From: Thermohalobaculum sp035513135
GTDB lineage: Bacteria > Pseudomonadota > Alphaproteobacteria > Rhodobacterales > Rhodobacteraceae
Assembly: GCA_035513135.1 (NCBI GenBank)
Contig: DATKCQ010000126.1
Span: 1-17,148, forward strand
Reading direction: 5' to 3'
DNA: 17,148 bases
The position numbers were made by a program, and so were the translations under genes. Every line of letters starts with the position of its first letter. Position 1 is the first letter of the stretch. Positions 8,799-15,971 of this stretch are shown here, in pieces. Under the pieces are notes generated by a model. That model worked only from the letters and a program-made list of their open reading frames with translations, made no database searches and was not told where the DNA came from.

Positions 8799-8832
8799 AT
8801 GATTGACGGGACATGGCGGCGCGGTCAATAAA
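8799..8832. promoter_or_regulatory. Overlapping divergent promoters between the SDR and IclR genes
   Basis: For rightward transcription, TTGACG (8803-8808) and AATAAA (8827-8832) are separated by 18 nt. For leftward transcription, TTGACC (complement of 8823-8828) and AATCAT (complement of 8799-8804) are also separated by 18 nt. The -35 box of each promoter thus lies against the -10 box of the other, and ATTGAC/GTCAAT forms an inverted repeat (8802-8807 and 8824-8829). The surrounding DNA is clearly more AT-rich than the genes on either side. The -10 boxes match the sigma-70 consensus at only four of six positions, so this is a prediction. Confidence 0.5.
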
Positions 8833-8856
8833 GAATGTTCGAAATGTTGGACGATC

Positions 8857-8872
8857 GTTCACATATATGAAC
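8857..8872. promoter_or_regulatory. Palindromic candidate operator at the IclR start codon
   Basis: GTTCA-CATATA-TGAAC is a 16-bp inverted repeat with a central AT core, overlapping the ATG at 8867. A self-complementary TTCGAA (8838-8843) and two spaced copies of AATGTT (8834-8839 and 8843-8848) lie just upstream. IclR-family proteins often bind such dyads next to their own promoter. Here the site would lie downstream of the predicted rightward -10 box and could block transcription of its own operon. The binding partner is inferred from position only. Confidence 0.45.
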
Positions 8873-9661
8873 ACTTCGGTCAAATCCGCCCGCCGCGTGC
8901 TCGAGATTCTCGAGCTGTTCGCATCGACCGGCCGGGCGCTGGCGCTGCGCGACGTGGCGGCGCTGCTGGGCCTGCCGAAAAGCTCGGCGCACATGCTGCT
9001 GGCGACGCTGGAGCAGCGCGGCTATCTGGTGCGCGAGCCGGGGGACCGCTTCATGCTCCTGCCGGCGCTGCGCGCGTCCGGCGGCTGGGTGGGCGGCATG
9101 ACCGGCCAGATCTTCCGCGCCGCGCACCCGGTGATGGACGCGCTTCTCGAGCGGTTCGACGAGACGGTGGTGCTGGGCGCGCCGACCCCGGGGCTCGACG
9201 TGCGCATCGTCAGCCACCGGCCCAGCCAGCAGGCGATCCGCTACGACGTGTCGCGCGATCCGGTGCTGCCGGGCTACTGCACGGCGATGGGCCACGCGGT
9301 GCTGTGCCACCTGCCCGAGGACGAGGTGCGGGCCTATCTGGCGCGCACCGAGATGGTGGCGATGACCGCCGCGACCCTGACCGAGCCGGAGGCGATCATC
9401 GCCCGGCTGCGCCAGTGCCGCGCGCAGGGCTACGCCACCAATATCGACGAGCGCTTCGAGGGCGCCTCGGGCATGGCGGTCGCCATCCGCGGCCCGGACG
9501 GGCGGCCCCACGCGGCGCTCAACATCGTCACCGTCACGCCCCGCTTCCATCGGCGCCGCGACGAGTTCGCCCCGGCGCTGATCGAGGCGGCGCGCGGGCT
9601 CGAGGAAACCGCATTCGGCCCCCTGCCGCGGGGCAAGCCAGAGAGGAGGCTGAGCGCATGA
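8867..9661 (+). CDS. IclR-family transcriptional regulator
   Basis: From the ATG at 8867 the protein has 264 residues, the normal length for the family. Residues 1-65 form the winged helix-turn-helix (VKSARRVLEILELF, then LRDVAALLGLPKSSAHMLLATLEQRGYL). Residues 75-250 form the effector-binding IclR domain, with PVLPGYCTAMGHAVL and GYATNIDERFEGASGMAVAI. An in-frame ATG at 8813 would add 18 residues, but that stretch (SIKNVRNVGRSFTY) is AT-rich and holds promoter-like and palindromic sequence, and typical IclR proteins begin near TSVKSARRVL. No clear ribosome binding site precedes 8867. The gene overlaps hyuA by 4 nt (ATGA), so the regulator is probably autoregulated with its target genes. It may also control the divergent transporter operon. 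Confidence 0.92.
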   Translation: MNTSVKSARRVLEILELFASTGRALALRDVAALLGLPKSSAHMLLATLEQRGYLVREPGDRFMLLPALRASGGWVGGMTGQIFRAAHPVMDALLERFDETVVLGAPTPGLDVRIVSHRPSQQAIRYDVSRDPVLPGYCTAMGHAVLCHLPEDEVRAYLARTEMVAMTAATLTEPEAIIARLRQCRAQGYATNIDERFEGASGMAVAIRGPDGRPHAALNIVTVTPRFHRRRDEFAPALIEAARGLEETAFGPLPRGKPERRLSA

Positions 9662-11700
9662 CCTGCCGCGTCGCCGTCGACATCGGCGGAACCTTCACGG
9701 ATTTCTGCGTCTTCGACGAGACCACGGGCGCGCTCGAGACCCTGAAGATCCTCTCCACCCCCGAGACGCCGGGGCAGGAGGTGATCGCCGGGCTGGGCGA
9801 GATCGAGCGGCGCTACGGCCTGGCACCGTCGGCGGTCAGCTTCTTCACGCACGGCACCACGGTGGGCGTCAACACGGTGATCCAGCGCCGCGGCGCGCCG
9901 CTGGCGCTGTTCACCACCGCGGGGTTCGAGGACGTGCTCGTGGTCGCCCGCCTCAAGGTGCCGGACCCCTATAACATCTTCTCGCGCCGCCCCGAGCCGC
10001 TGGTGCCGCGCGAGCGGGTCTACGGGCTGGCCGAGCGCACGCTGAAGGACGGCTCGGTGGAGACCCCGGTCGATGCGCGCGACGTGCGCGCCGCGCTGGC
10101 CCGTGCGGCCGCGGACGGCGCGGACACCGTGGTCGTGGCGCTGCTGCACAGCTACGCCAATGCCGAGAACGAGCGGCGGGTGCGCGAGATCGTCGCCGAG
10201 GCGGCGCCCGACATGGAGGTGGTGCTGTCGTGCGAGGTCTGGCCGGTGATCCGCGAATACGAGCGCACCGTCACCGCCACCGTCGCCGGCTACGTGCAGC
10301 GCCGGGTGGCGCGCTACATCGCCGCGCTGCAGCAGGGGCTGGCCGGGGCCGGGGTGGCGGTCGAGCCGATGATCACCAAGTCGAACGGCGGCATCATGGC
10401 GGCCGAGCTCGGCAAGCGCGACCCGATCGCCATGCTGCTGTCGGGCACCGCCTCGGGCGTGATCGGGGCGGCCGACATCGCCACCCGCATCGGCGCGCAC
10501 GACGTGCTCAGCTTCGACGTGGGCGGCACCAGCGCCGACGTCGCCGTGATCCACGACGGCACGCCCGCCTTCGGCACCGGCGAGCTGGTGGGCGAGTTCC
10601 CGATCTACGTGCCGACGGTGTCGGTCACCTCGATCGGCGCGGGGGGCGGCTCGATCGCCTGGGTCGACGATTTCGGCGTGCTGAAGGTGGGACCGGAGAG
10701 CGCGGGCTCGGACCCTGGCCCCGCCTGCTACGGCCGGGGCGGCGAGCGGCCTACGCTGACCGATGCCTTCGCCGTGCTGGGCCTGCTCGGCGCCGCCGAG
10801 CTGGGCTACGGCGCGGTGCGCCTCGACCGGGCGGCGGCCCAGCGCGCCATGCGCAGCGTGGCCGAACGCTTGGGCTTCGGTCTCGAGGAGACGGCGGAGA
10901 GCATCATCCGCGTCGCCGTCTCGGGCATGTATCTGGAGGTGTCCAAGCTGATGTCGCGCCACGGCGCCGACCCGCGCGGCTTCAGCCTGCTCGCCTTCGG
11001 CGGCGCCGGGCCGATGACCGCCTGCCTGCTGGCCGCCGAGCTGGGCGTCGCGCAGGTGGTGGTGCCGCCCACGCCGGGCGTGCTCTCGGCCTATGGCGGG
11101 CTGATCGCCGACGTGCGCAACGACTTCATCCGCACGGTCTTTCTCGACCTCGACGCCGCGGGGCTGGCGGCGCTCGAGCCGCACGCGGCCGCGCTCGAGG
11201 CCGAGGCGCTGGCCTGGCTGCGCGACAGCCAGGGCTTCAGGGGCGAAGCGCGGCTGATCTTCTCGGCGGACATGCGCTATCGCGGCCAGTCCTACGAGAT
11301 CGAGACCACGGTGAACCGCGCCGACATCGCCAACGGCAACGAAGCGGCGGTGGCCGGGGCGTTCCACGACGCGCACGCCCGGGTCTACGACCACGCGGAC
11401 CCGCAGGCGCCGGTGCAGATCGTCAACCTGCGCCTGGTGGTCAGCGGCAGCCCGCCCAAGCCCGGCTTCGCCCCGCACGCGCTGGGCCATGGCCGCGCCG
11501 AGCCGGTCGGCGAGGTCGAGGTCTTCCTCGCCGGCGAGCGCCGCCGCGCCGGGCTTTATCAACGCACGCGCCTGCGTCCGGGCCAGGGCTTCGCCGGCCC
11601 CGCCATCGTCGCCCAGGACGACTGCACCACCGTGGTGCCCATTGGCTCGCGCGCCGAGGTCGATGCCTGGGGCAACCTCGTCATCCGCGCGGAGGGCTGA
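9658..11700 (+). CDS. hyuA: Hydantoinase/5-oxoprolinase family, subunit A (ATP-binding)
   Basis: A 680-residue protein of the HyuA family, the ATP-binding half of enzymes that hydrolyse or carboxylate stable amide or carbonyl compounds at the cost of ATP (N-methylhydantoinase, 5-oxoprolinase, caprolactamase, acetone-type carboxylases). The Hydant_A_N part has the first phosphate-binding motif DIGGTFTDF (8-16) and FTHGTTVGVNTVIQRRG near 63-79. The central actin-like ATPase part has DVGGTSAD (287-294), GAGGGSIAW (327-335) and GSDPGPACYGRGG (350-362). FGGAGPMTACLLAAELG follows from 447. The ATG at 9658 overlaps the IclR stop, with GGAGG 9 nt upstream. HyuB starts 3 nt after the stop. Family assignment is firm; the substrate among amides, lactams, hydantoins or ketones is not determined. 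Confidence 0.95.
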   Translation: MTCRVAVDIGGTFTDFCVFDETTGALETLKILSTPETPGQEVIAGLGEIERRYGLAPSAVSFFTHGTTVGVNTVIQRRGAPLALFTTAGFEDVLVVARLKVPDPYNIFSRRPEPLVPRERVYGLAERTLKDGSVETPVDARDVRAALARAAADGADTVVVALLHSYANAENERRVREIVAEAAPDMEVVLSCEVWPVIREYERTVTATVAGYVQRRVARYIAALQQGLAGAGVAVEPMITKSNGGIMAAELGKRDPIAMLLSGTASGVIGAADIATRIGAHDVLSFDVGGTSADVAVIHDGTPAFGTGELVGEFPIYVPTVSVTSIGAGGGSIAWVDDFGVLKVGPESAGSDPGPACYGRGGERPTLTDAFAVLGLLGAAELGYGAVRLDRAAAQRAMRSVAERLGFGLEETAESIIRVAVSGMYLEVSKLMSRHGADPRGFSLLAFGGAGPMTACLLAAELGVAQVVVPPTPGVLSAYGGLIADVRNDFIRTVFLDLDAAGLAALEPHAAALEAEALAWLRDSQGFRGEARLIFSADMRYRGQSYEIETTVNRADIANGNEAAVAGAFHDAHARVYDHADPQAPVQIVNLRLVVSGSPPKPGFAPHALGHGRAEPVGEVEVFLAGERRRAGLYQRTRLRPGQGFAGPAIVAQDDCTTVVPIGSRAEVDAWGNLVIRAEG

Positions 11701-11703
11701 GCC

Positions 11704-13704
11704 ATGGCCGTCGACAAGGTCACGCTGGAGATCCTGAAGAACCACACCCGCGCCGCCGCCGAGAGCATGGCCTACACGCTCTACCGCACGGCGCACTCGA
11801 CCTTCGTCAAGGAGACCGAGGACTTCACCACCGGGCTGACCACGCCCGAGGGCGAGACCTTCGCCACCCCGACCGAGCTGGGCGCCACCTGGTTCGTGGG
11901 GCTGAACTACGGGCGCGCCATCCGCATGATCGGCCACTACGACGAGGGCGACATCTGCATGACCAACGACCCCTATTCGGGGTATGTCTGCACGCACCCG
12001 CCCGACATGCACATCTGGAAGCCGATCTTCCACGAGGGCGAGATCGTCGCCTTCTCGGTCGGCCACATCCACAACACCGACGTGGGCGGCGCGGTGCCCG
12101 CGAGCCTGTCGCGCACGCTGACCGAGGTGCACCAGGAGGGCATCCGCATCCCGCCCGCCAAGATCGTCGAGAGGGGCGAGCTGAACCGCCAGGTGCTCGA
12201 CATCTTCCTCACCAACGTGCGCGCGCCCGAGCAGAACTGGGGCGACCTCAAGGCGCAGATCGCGGCGTGCAACACCGGCGAGCGCAAGGTGAGGGAGATG
12301 ATCGCGCGCTTCGGCATCGAGACGTTCAGGGAGGGCGTCGGCGACCTGCTCGACTATGCCGAGGCGCAGGCGCGCCAGATCGTGCGCGGCCTGCCGGACG
12401 GCACCTACAGCTTCGCCGACTACATGGACGAGGACGCGCCCGGCGGCTGGCCCTGCCGGCTGAAGCTGGCGCTGACCATCCGGGGCGACGAGCTGATCTT
12501 CGACTTCACCGGCTCGGACCCGCAGCTCGAATCCTCGCTCAACATGCCGACGGGGGGCGACGAGCGCCACGTGCTGCTGCTGGTGGGCATGGTCTACGTG
12601 CTCTACTCGCTCGACCCGGCGCTGTTCCTGAACTCGGGCGTTGCCCGGGTCTGCCGCTGCATCATGCCCTCGGGCACCATCTGCAACCCGGAGTTCCCGG
12701 CCGCGGTGGGCATGCGCACGCTGAGCTGCAACCGCCTGCACGGCCTGACCTTCGGGGCCTTCGCCCAGGCCGCGCCCGACCGGCTGGCCGGGGCGCCGGC
12801 CTCGGGCGGGCCGATCATGAACGTCAACACCATCGACAATAAGACCGGCCGGCGCATCATGGCCGCCATCGACCCGATGACCGGCGGCGCCGGCGGCACC
12901 GCCGCGGCCGACGGGCACGACGGCTCGGGCGCCAACCAGGGCTTCCTCAAGAACACGCCGGTCGAGATCAACGAGGTCGAGGCCGGGATCAAGGTCCTGC
13001 GCTACGGGCTGGCGCGCGACTCGGCCGGGCCCGGGCGGCACCGGGGCGGGCTGGGGACCGAGCTCATATTCCAGGCCTTCTCGCCCAACACGCGCGTCAC
13101 GGCGAGGAACCGCGACCGCACGCGCTTCACCGGCTGGGGCATCGCGGGCGGCAGGGCGGGGGCGCCCTCGCGCTTCATCCTCAACCCGGGCACGGAGCGC
13201 GAGGTGGACCTCGAGAACACCGATATCCTGTCCATGGGGCCGGGCGACGTGCTGCACGTGACCTGCGGCGGGGCGGGCGGCTGGGGCGACCCGCTGCGGC
13301 GCGACCCCGAGGCGGTGCTGCTCGACTGGCGCCGCGGCTGGGTGACACCCGAGCACGCGCGCGCGGCCTATGGCTTGGCGATCGAGGGGGGCGCGGTGGA
13401 TGCGCAGGCGACAGGCGCGCTCAGGGCGCAGATGGCCGAAGGGCGCGGCGAGACCGGGTTCTACCATCTCGGCCCCTATCGCGAGGCGTTCGAGGCGGTC
13501 TGGACCGAGGCGAACTACGACGCCCTGACCGCGTGCCTGGCGCGCCTGCCGGTGCACTGGCGCTTCTACGCCAAGCACCGGATCTTCGCCGCCATCGACG
13601 CGCTCGACCCGGCGACGCGCAAGGGTGACGGCAGCGAGGTGCGCGGCGCCTTCGAGGCACTGGTCGCCGAGTTCCCGCAGCTCGCCCCGGCCGCGGCGGA
13701 GTAG
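11704..13704 (+). CDS. hyuB: Hydantoinase/5-oxoprolinase family, subunit B, with long C-terminal tail
   Basis: A 666-residue HyuB-family subunit, expected to form a complex with HyuA and to carry the site where the phosphorylated intermediate is hydrolysed or carboxylated. The conserved core has NDPYSGYVCTHPPDM (88-102) and GHIHNTDVGG (120-129), whose His and Asp residues are the probable metal ligands. GWPCRLKLALTI and FDFTGSDPQ follow, then the glycine-rich SGGPIMNVNT, and GGAGGWGDPLRRDPEAVL at 522-539. The usual family ending, WVTPEHARAAYGL, is reached near residue 558. About 105 further residues follow (562-666), including LPVHWRFYAKHRIFAAIDAL, which many HyuB proteins lack as far as I recall. 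The ATG at 11704 follows GGAGGG closely. The gene is tightly linked to hyuA upstream and the SDR gene downstream. Confidence 0.94.
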   Translation: MAVDKVTLEILKNHTRAAAESMAYTLYRTAHSTFVKETEDFTTGLTTPEGETFATPTELGATWFVGLNYGRAIRMIGHYDEGDICMTNDPYSGYVCTHPPDMHIWKPIFHEGEIVAFSVGHIHNTDVGGAVPASLSRTLTEVHQEGIRIPPAKIVERGELNRQVLDIFLTNVRAPEQNWGDLKAQIAACNTGERKVREMIARFGIETFREGVGDLLDYAEAQARQIVRGLPDGTYSFADYMDEDAPGGWPCRLKLALTIRGDELIFDFTGSDPQLESSLNMPTGGDERHVLLLVGMVYVLYSLDPALFLNSGVARVCRCIMPSGTICNPEFPAAVGMRTLSCNRLHGLTFGAFAQAAPDRLAGAPASGGPIMNVNTIDNKTGRRIMAAIDPMTGGAGGTAAADGHDGSGANQGFLKNTPVEINEVEAGIKVLRYGLARDSAGPGRHRGGLGTELIFQAFSPNTRVTARNRDRTRFTGWGIAGGRAGAPSRFILNPGTEREVDLENTDILSMGPGDVLHVTCGGAGGWGDPLRRDPEAVLLDWRRGWVTPEHARAAYGLAIEGGAVDAQATGALRAQMAEGRGETGFYHLGPYREAFEAVWTEANYDALTACLARLPVHWRFYAKHRIFAAIDALDPATRKGDGSEVRGAFEALVAEFPQLAPAAAE

Positions 13705-13709
13705 CGGCC

Positions 13710-14468
13710 GTGGAGATCGCATTCCCCGGGCAGGCCGTGCTGGTCACCGGCGCCGTGCGCGGCATCGGCCGCGCCATCGCCCACGCCTTCGCGGCGCAGG
13801 GCGGCCAGGTCCATGCCGCCGACATCGAGGCCGGCGCCCTGGCGGAGGTGGCGGCCGGGGCCGCGCCCGCCATGGGCGGCAGCCTCGCGACCCACGTGCT
13901 CGACGTGACCGACCGGGAGGCGGTGGCGGCGCTGGTCGCCCGCATCGGCCCGGTCGGCGTCGCGGTGCACTCGGCGGGCGGGGTGCGCGGCCGGCCGAGG
14001 GTGCCCATCGAAGAGGTCGGCGAGGCCGACTGGCGCGCCATCCAGGCGGTGAACCTCGACGGCGCCTTCCACCTCGCGCGCGCCGTGGTGCCCGGCATGA
14101 AGCGGGCGGGGCGGGGGCGCATCGTGGTCATCTCGAGCAAGGCCGGGCTTGCCGTCTCGCGCACCGGCATCCAGAGCTACGGGGCGGCCAAGGCGGCGCA
14201 GATCGGGCTGGTGCGTCAGCTCGCTGCCGAGCTGGGGCCGTTCGGCATCACGGTGAACGCGGTCGCGCCGGGCTTCATGCCGACCTCGCCCGACTACCGG
14301 CGCCAGTGGGAGGCCTACGGGCCCGAGGGCCAGAAGGCGCTGGTCGAGTCGATCGCCATGCGCCGCCTCGGGACGCCCGACGAGATCGCCGACGCGGTGA
14401 TGTTCCTCGCCTCGGACCGCGCCGGGTTCATCACCGGCCAGATCCTGCAAGTGACCGGGGGGCCGTGA
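13710..14468 (+). CDS. SDR-family oxidoreductase, last gene of the hyu operon
   Basis: A 252-residue short-chain dehydrogenase. TGAVRGIG lies at 13-20 and Asp38 follows beta-2 (AADIE), suggesting NAD(H). The usual NNAG is replaced by HSAG (87-90). The catalytic residues Asn115, Ser143 (ISSKAG), Tyr157 and Lys161 (YGAAK) are intact, so it should be active. The start is a GTG at 13710 preceded by GGAG at 10 nt, and only 5 nt separate it from the hyuB stop. The final codons (VTGGP, then TGA) lie inside a 14-bp tandem repeat. It probably oxidises or reduces a product of the HyuAB step. Confidence 0.92.
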   Translation: MEIAFPGQAVLVTGAVRGIGRAIAHAFAAQGGQVHAADIEAGALAEVAAGAAPAMGGSLATHVLDVTDREAVAALVARIGPVGVAVHSAGGVRGRPRVPIEEVGEADWRAIQAVNLDGAFHLARAVVPGMKRAGRGRIVVISSKAGLAVSRTGIQSYGAAKAAQIGLVRQLAAELGPFGITVNAVAPGFMPTSPDYRRQWEAYGPEGQKALVESIAMRRLGTPDEIADAVMFLASDRAGFITGQILQVTGGP

Positions 14469-14492
14469 CCGGGGGGCCGTGACCGGCGGGCC
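14451..14492. repeat. Three tandem 14-bp repeats across the SDR stop codon
   Basis: The unit GTGACCGGGGGGCC occurs at 14451-14464 and 14465-14478 without change, and at 14479-14492 with one substitution (GTGACCGGCGGGCC). A fourth partial copy begins GTGAGG at 14493. The first unit encodes the last residues of the SDR and the stop codon falls at the start of the second. Expansion by slippage downstream of the stop is the simplest origin. A 12-bp TGAGGTGCCTCA at 14494-14505 covers the stop codon of the convergent gene. The gap between the two convergent genes is only 34 nt and shows no T-rich terminator. Confidence 0.85.
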
Positions 14493-14502
14493 GTGAGGTG
14501 CC

Positions 14503-15945
14503 TCAACCCGGCGGTGGGTCCCATTCGGCGAGCCCCGGCCACTCGTCGCCCATAAGCTCCGGCTCGTCATAGGCGACCAGCCGCTCCCAGTGCCGCGCCC
14601 GGTCCTCGACGAACAGCGCGCGGGCGATCGCCTCGGCCAGCCGCCTTGCACCCTCGCCGACGGCGGGGATGTCGTTGGCCAGATTGCCGAGGCTGAGCTG
14701 CGCCGCGTGGGTGAAGCAGTGGATGCGCCCCAGCCCCGGCACGGCGCCCGGCCGGCGCTCGCAAAATTCGAAGCCGGGGCCGAGGCAGGGGAACGCCATC
14801 CACTCGTCGTCGGGGGCCTGCGGCATCCGGTCGCGCCAGCGCAGGATTTGCCCCTCGAACGCCCCGAGCTCGGGCGGCGCGGCGAGGTCGATGGCGAAGC
14901 CGGTCGCGAGGATCACCAGCTCGGCGGTGACGCGCCCGGCCGCCGTCCGCAGGCGCAGCGAGTCCCCCGCCCTCTCCACCGACTCCAGCCCGGCGCCGAG
15001 CAGCAGACGGGCACGCGGGTCGGCCGAGACCCGCTGCACCGATTCGCGCGGGGGCGCGATGCGCCGCTCCATGATGTGGCGCAGGAAGCGCAGCTTGTCC
15101 GCGTCCGGCAGGGCGGGGAAGCCGTGGGTGAAGCCGGGATGCACGGTGTGCTTCATCTTGTTCAGCCGCGGCAGCGCCCGGGCCCGCCCGATCAGCGTCA
15201 CCTGCGCCGCGCCGGCCTCGAGCGCGCTGCCCGCGTTGTCGAAGGCCGAGGCGGCCAGCCCGATCACCGCCACCCGGCGGCCGCGCAGCGTGGCGAAGTC
15301 GATCGGGTCCGAGGCGTGGCGCACGAGGCTGCCGAGCCACGGCGCGAGCACCGCCGGCACGCGCGCCCGGGCCTGCCCCTCGCGCCCGGTCGCCAGCACG
15401 ACGCGGCGGGCGTGGACGGTCTCGGCCGGGGCCGCGGCGGTGCGGAGCTCCAGCGCGACACCCTCGGTTCCCGGGCGCAAGGCGATGGTCTCGGCCCGGT
15501 TCTCGACCGCCGCGCCGGTGACCCGGCGGTACCAGCGCAGGTAGTCCATCCAGACGGGGCGCGGGATGCGGCCCAGCTCCTCCCAGGCGGCCGCGCCGTG
15601 CTGCGCCTCCCACCAGGCGCGGAAGGTGAGGTTGGGCAGGTCCAGCGCCGGGCCGGTCAGGTGCTTGGGCGAGCGCAGCGTGCGCATCCGCGCATAGGTG
15701 AGCCACGGCCCCTCGAAGCCGTCCGCGCCCCGGTCGATGTGGCGGATGCGGTTGAGCCCGAGCCGGCGCAGGGCGAAGGCCGCCGCCAGCCCGCACATGC
15801 CGGCGCCGACGATGGCGACGTCGGCCATGGGCCGGCCGTCCGGCCCGGCGCGCGCGGGCACCCAGTCGGCGGGCGGATGGTTCAGCCGCACGAGATCGCG
15901 CGCGAGCGCCGCCTCGAGCGCGGCGAGGCCAGACGGGTCGGGCAT
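14503..15945 (-). CDS. FAD/NAD(P)-binding flavoprotein, FMO-like monooxygenase
   Basis: A 480-residue protein with two dinucleotide-binding folds. The FAD-binding motif is VGAGMCG (46-52). After a region typical of FMO-like and N-hydroxylating monooxygenases (WLTYARMRTLRSPKHL and VWMDYLRWYRRV) comes LATGREG (184-190). The second, NAD(P)H-binding turn is VIGLAASAFDNAG (217-229), where the consensus glycines are partly replaced by alanines. LATGF (326-330) is the late hallmark of the class. No signal peptide or membrane segment is seen. The ATG at 15945 is 26 nt after the stop of the deacetylase-like gene, so both are co-transcribed. It may hydroxylate or oxidise a nitrogen- or carbonyl-bearing substrate. 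A non-oxygenating oxidoreductase is the alternative. Confidence 0.82.
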   Translation of the reverse strand: MPDPSGLAALEAALARDLVRLNHPPADWVPARAGPDGRPMADVAIVGAGMCGLAAAFALRRLGLNRIRHIDRGADGFEGPWLTYARMRTLRSPKHLTGPALDLPNLTFRAWWEAQHGAAAWEELGRIPRPVWMDYLRWYRRVTGAAVENRAETIALRPGTEGVALELRTAAAPAETVHARRVVLATGREGQARARVPAVLAPWLGSLVRHASDPIDFATLRGRRVAVIGLAASAFDNAGSALEAGAAQVTLIGRARALPRLNKMKHTVHPGFTHGFPALPDADKLRFLRHIMERRIAPPRESVQRVSADPRARLLLGAGLESVERAGDSLRLRTAAGRVTAELVILATGFAIDLAAPPELGAFEGQILRWRDRMPQAPDDEWMAFPCLGPGFEFCERRPGAVPGLGRIHCFTHAAQLSLGNLANDIPAVGEGARRLAEAIARALFVEDRARHWERLVAYDEPELMGDEWPGLAEWDPPPG

Positions 15946-15971
15946 TGGCGGACGACCCCGCTATCGGGCCG

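Noticed and set aside
9430..13722. A 1430-codon open frame on the minus strand, antisense to the IclR end, hyuA and hyuB
   Set aside because: Its translation is rich in Arg, Ala, Gly, His and Asp with no recognisable motif. It mirrors the codon structure of the real genes on the plus strand. In DNA of this GC content, long stop-free antisense frames are expected.
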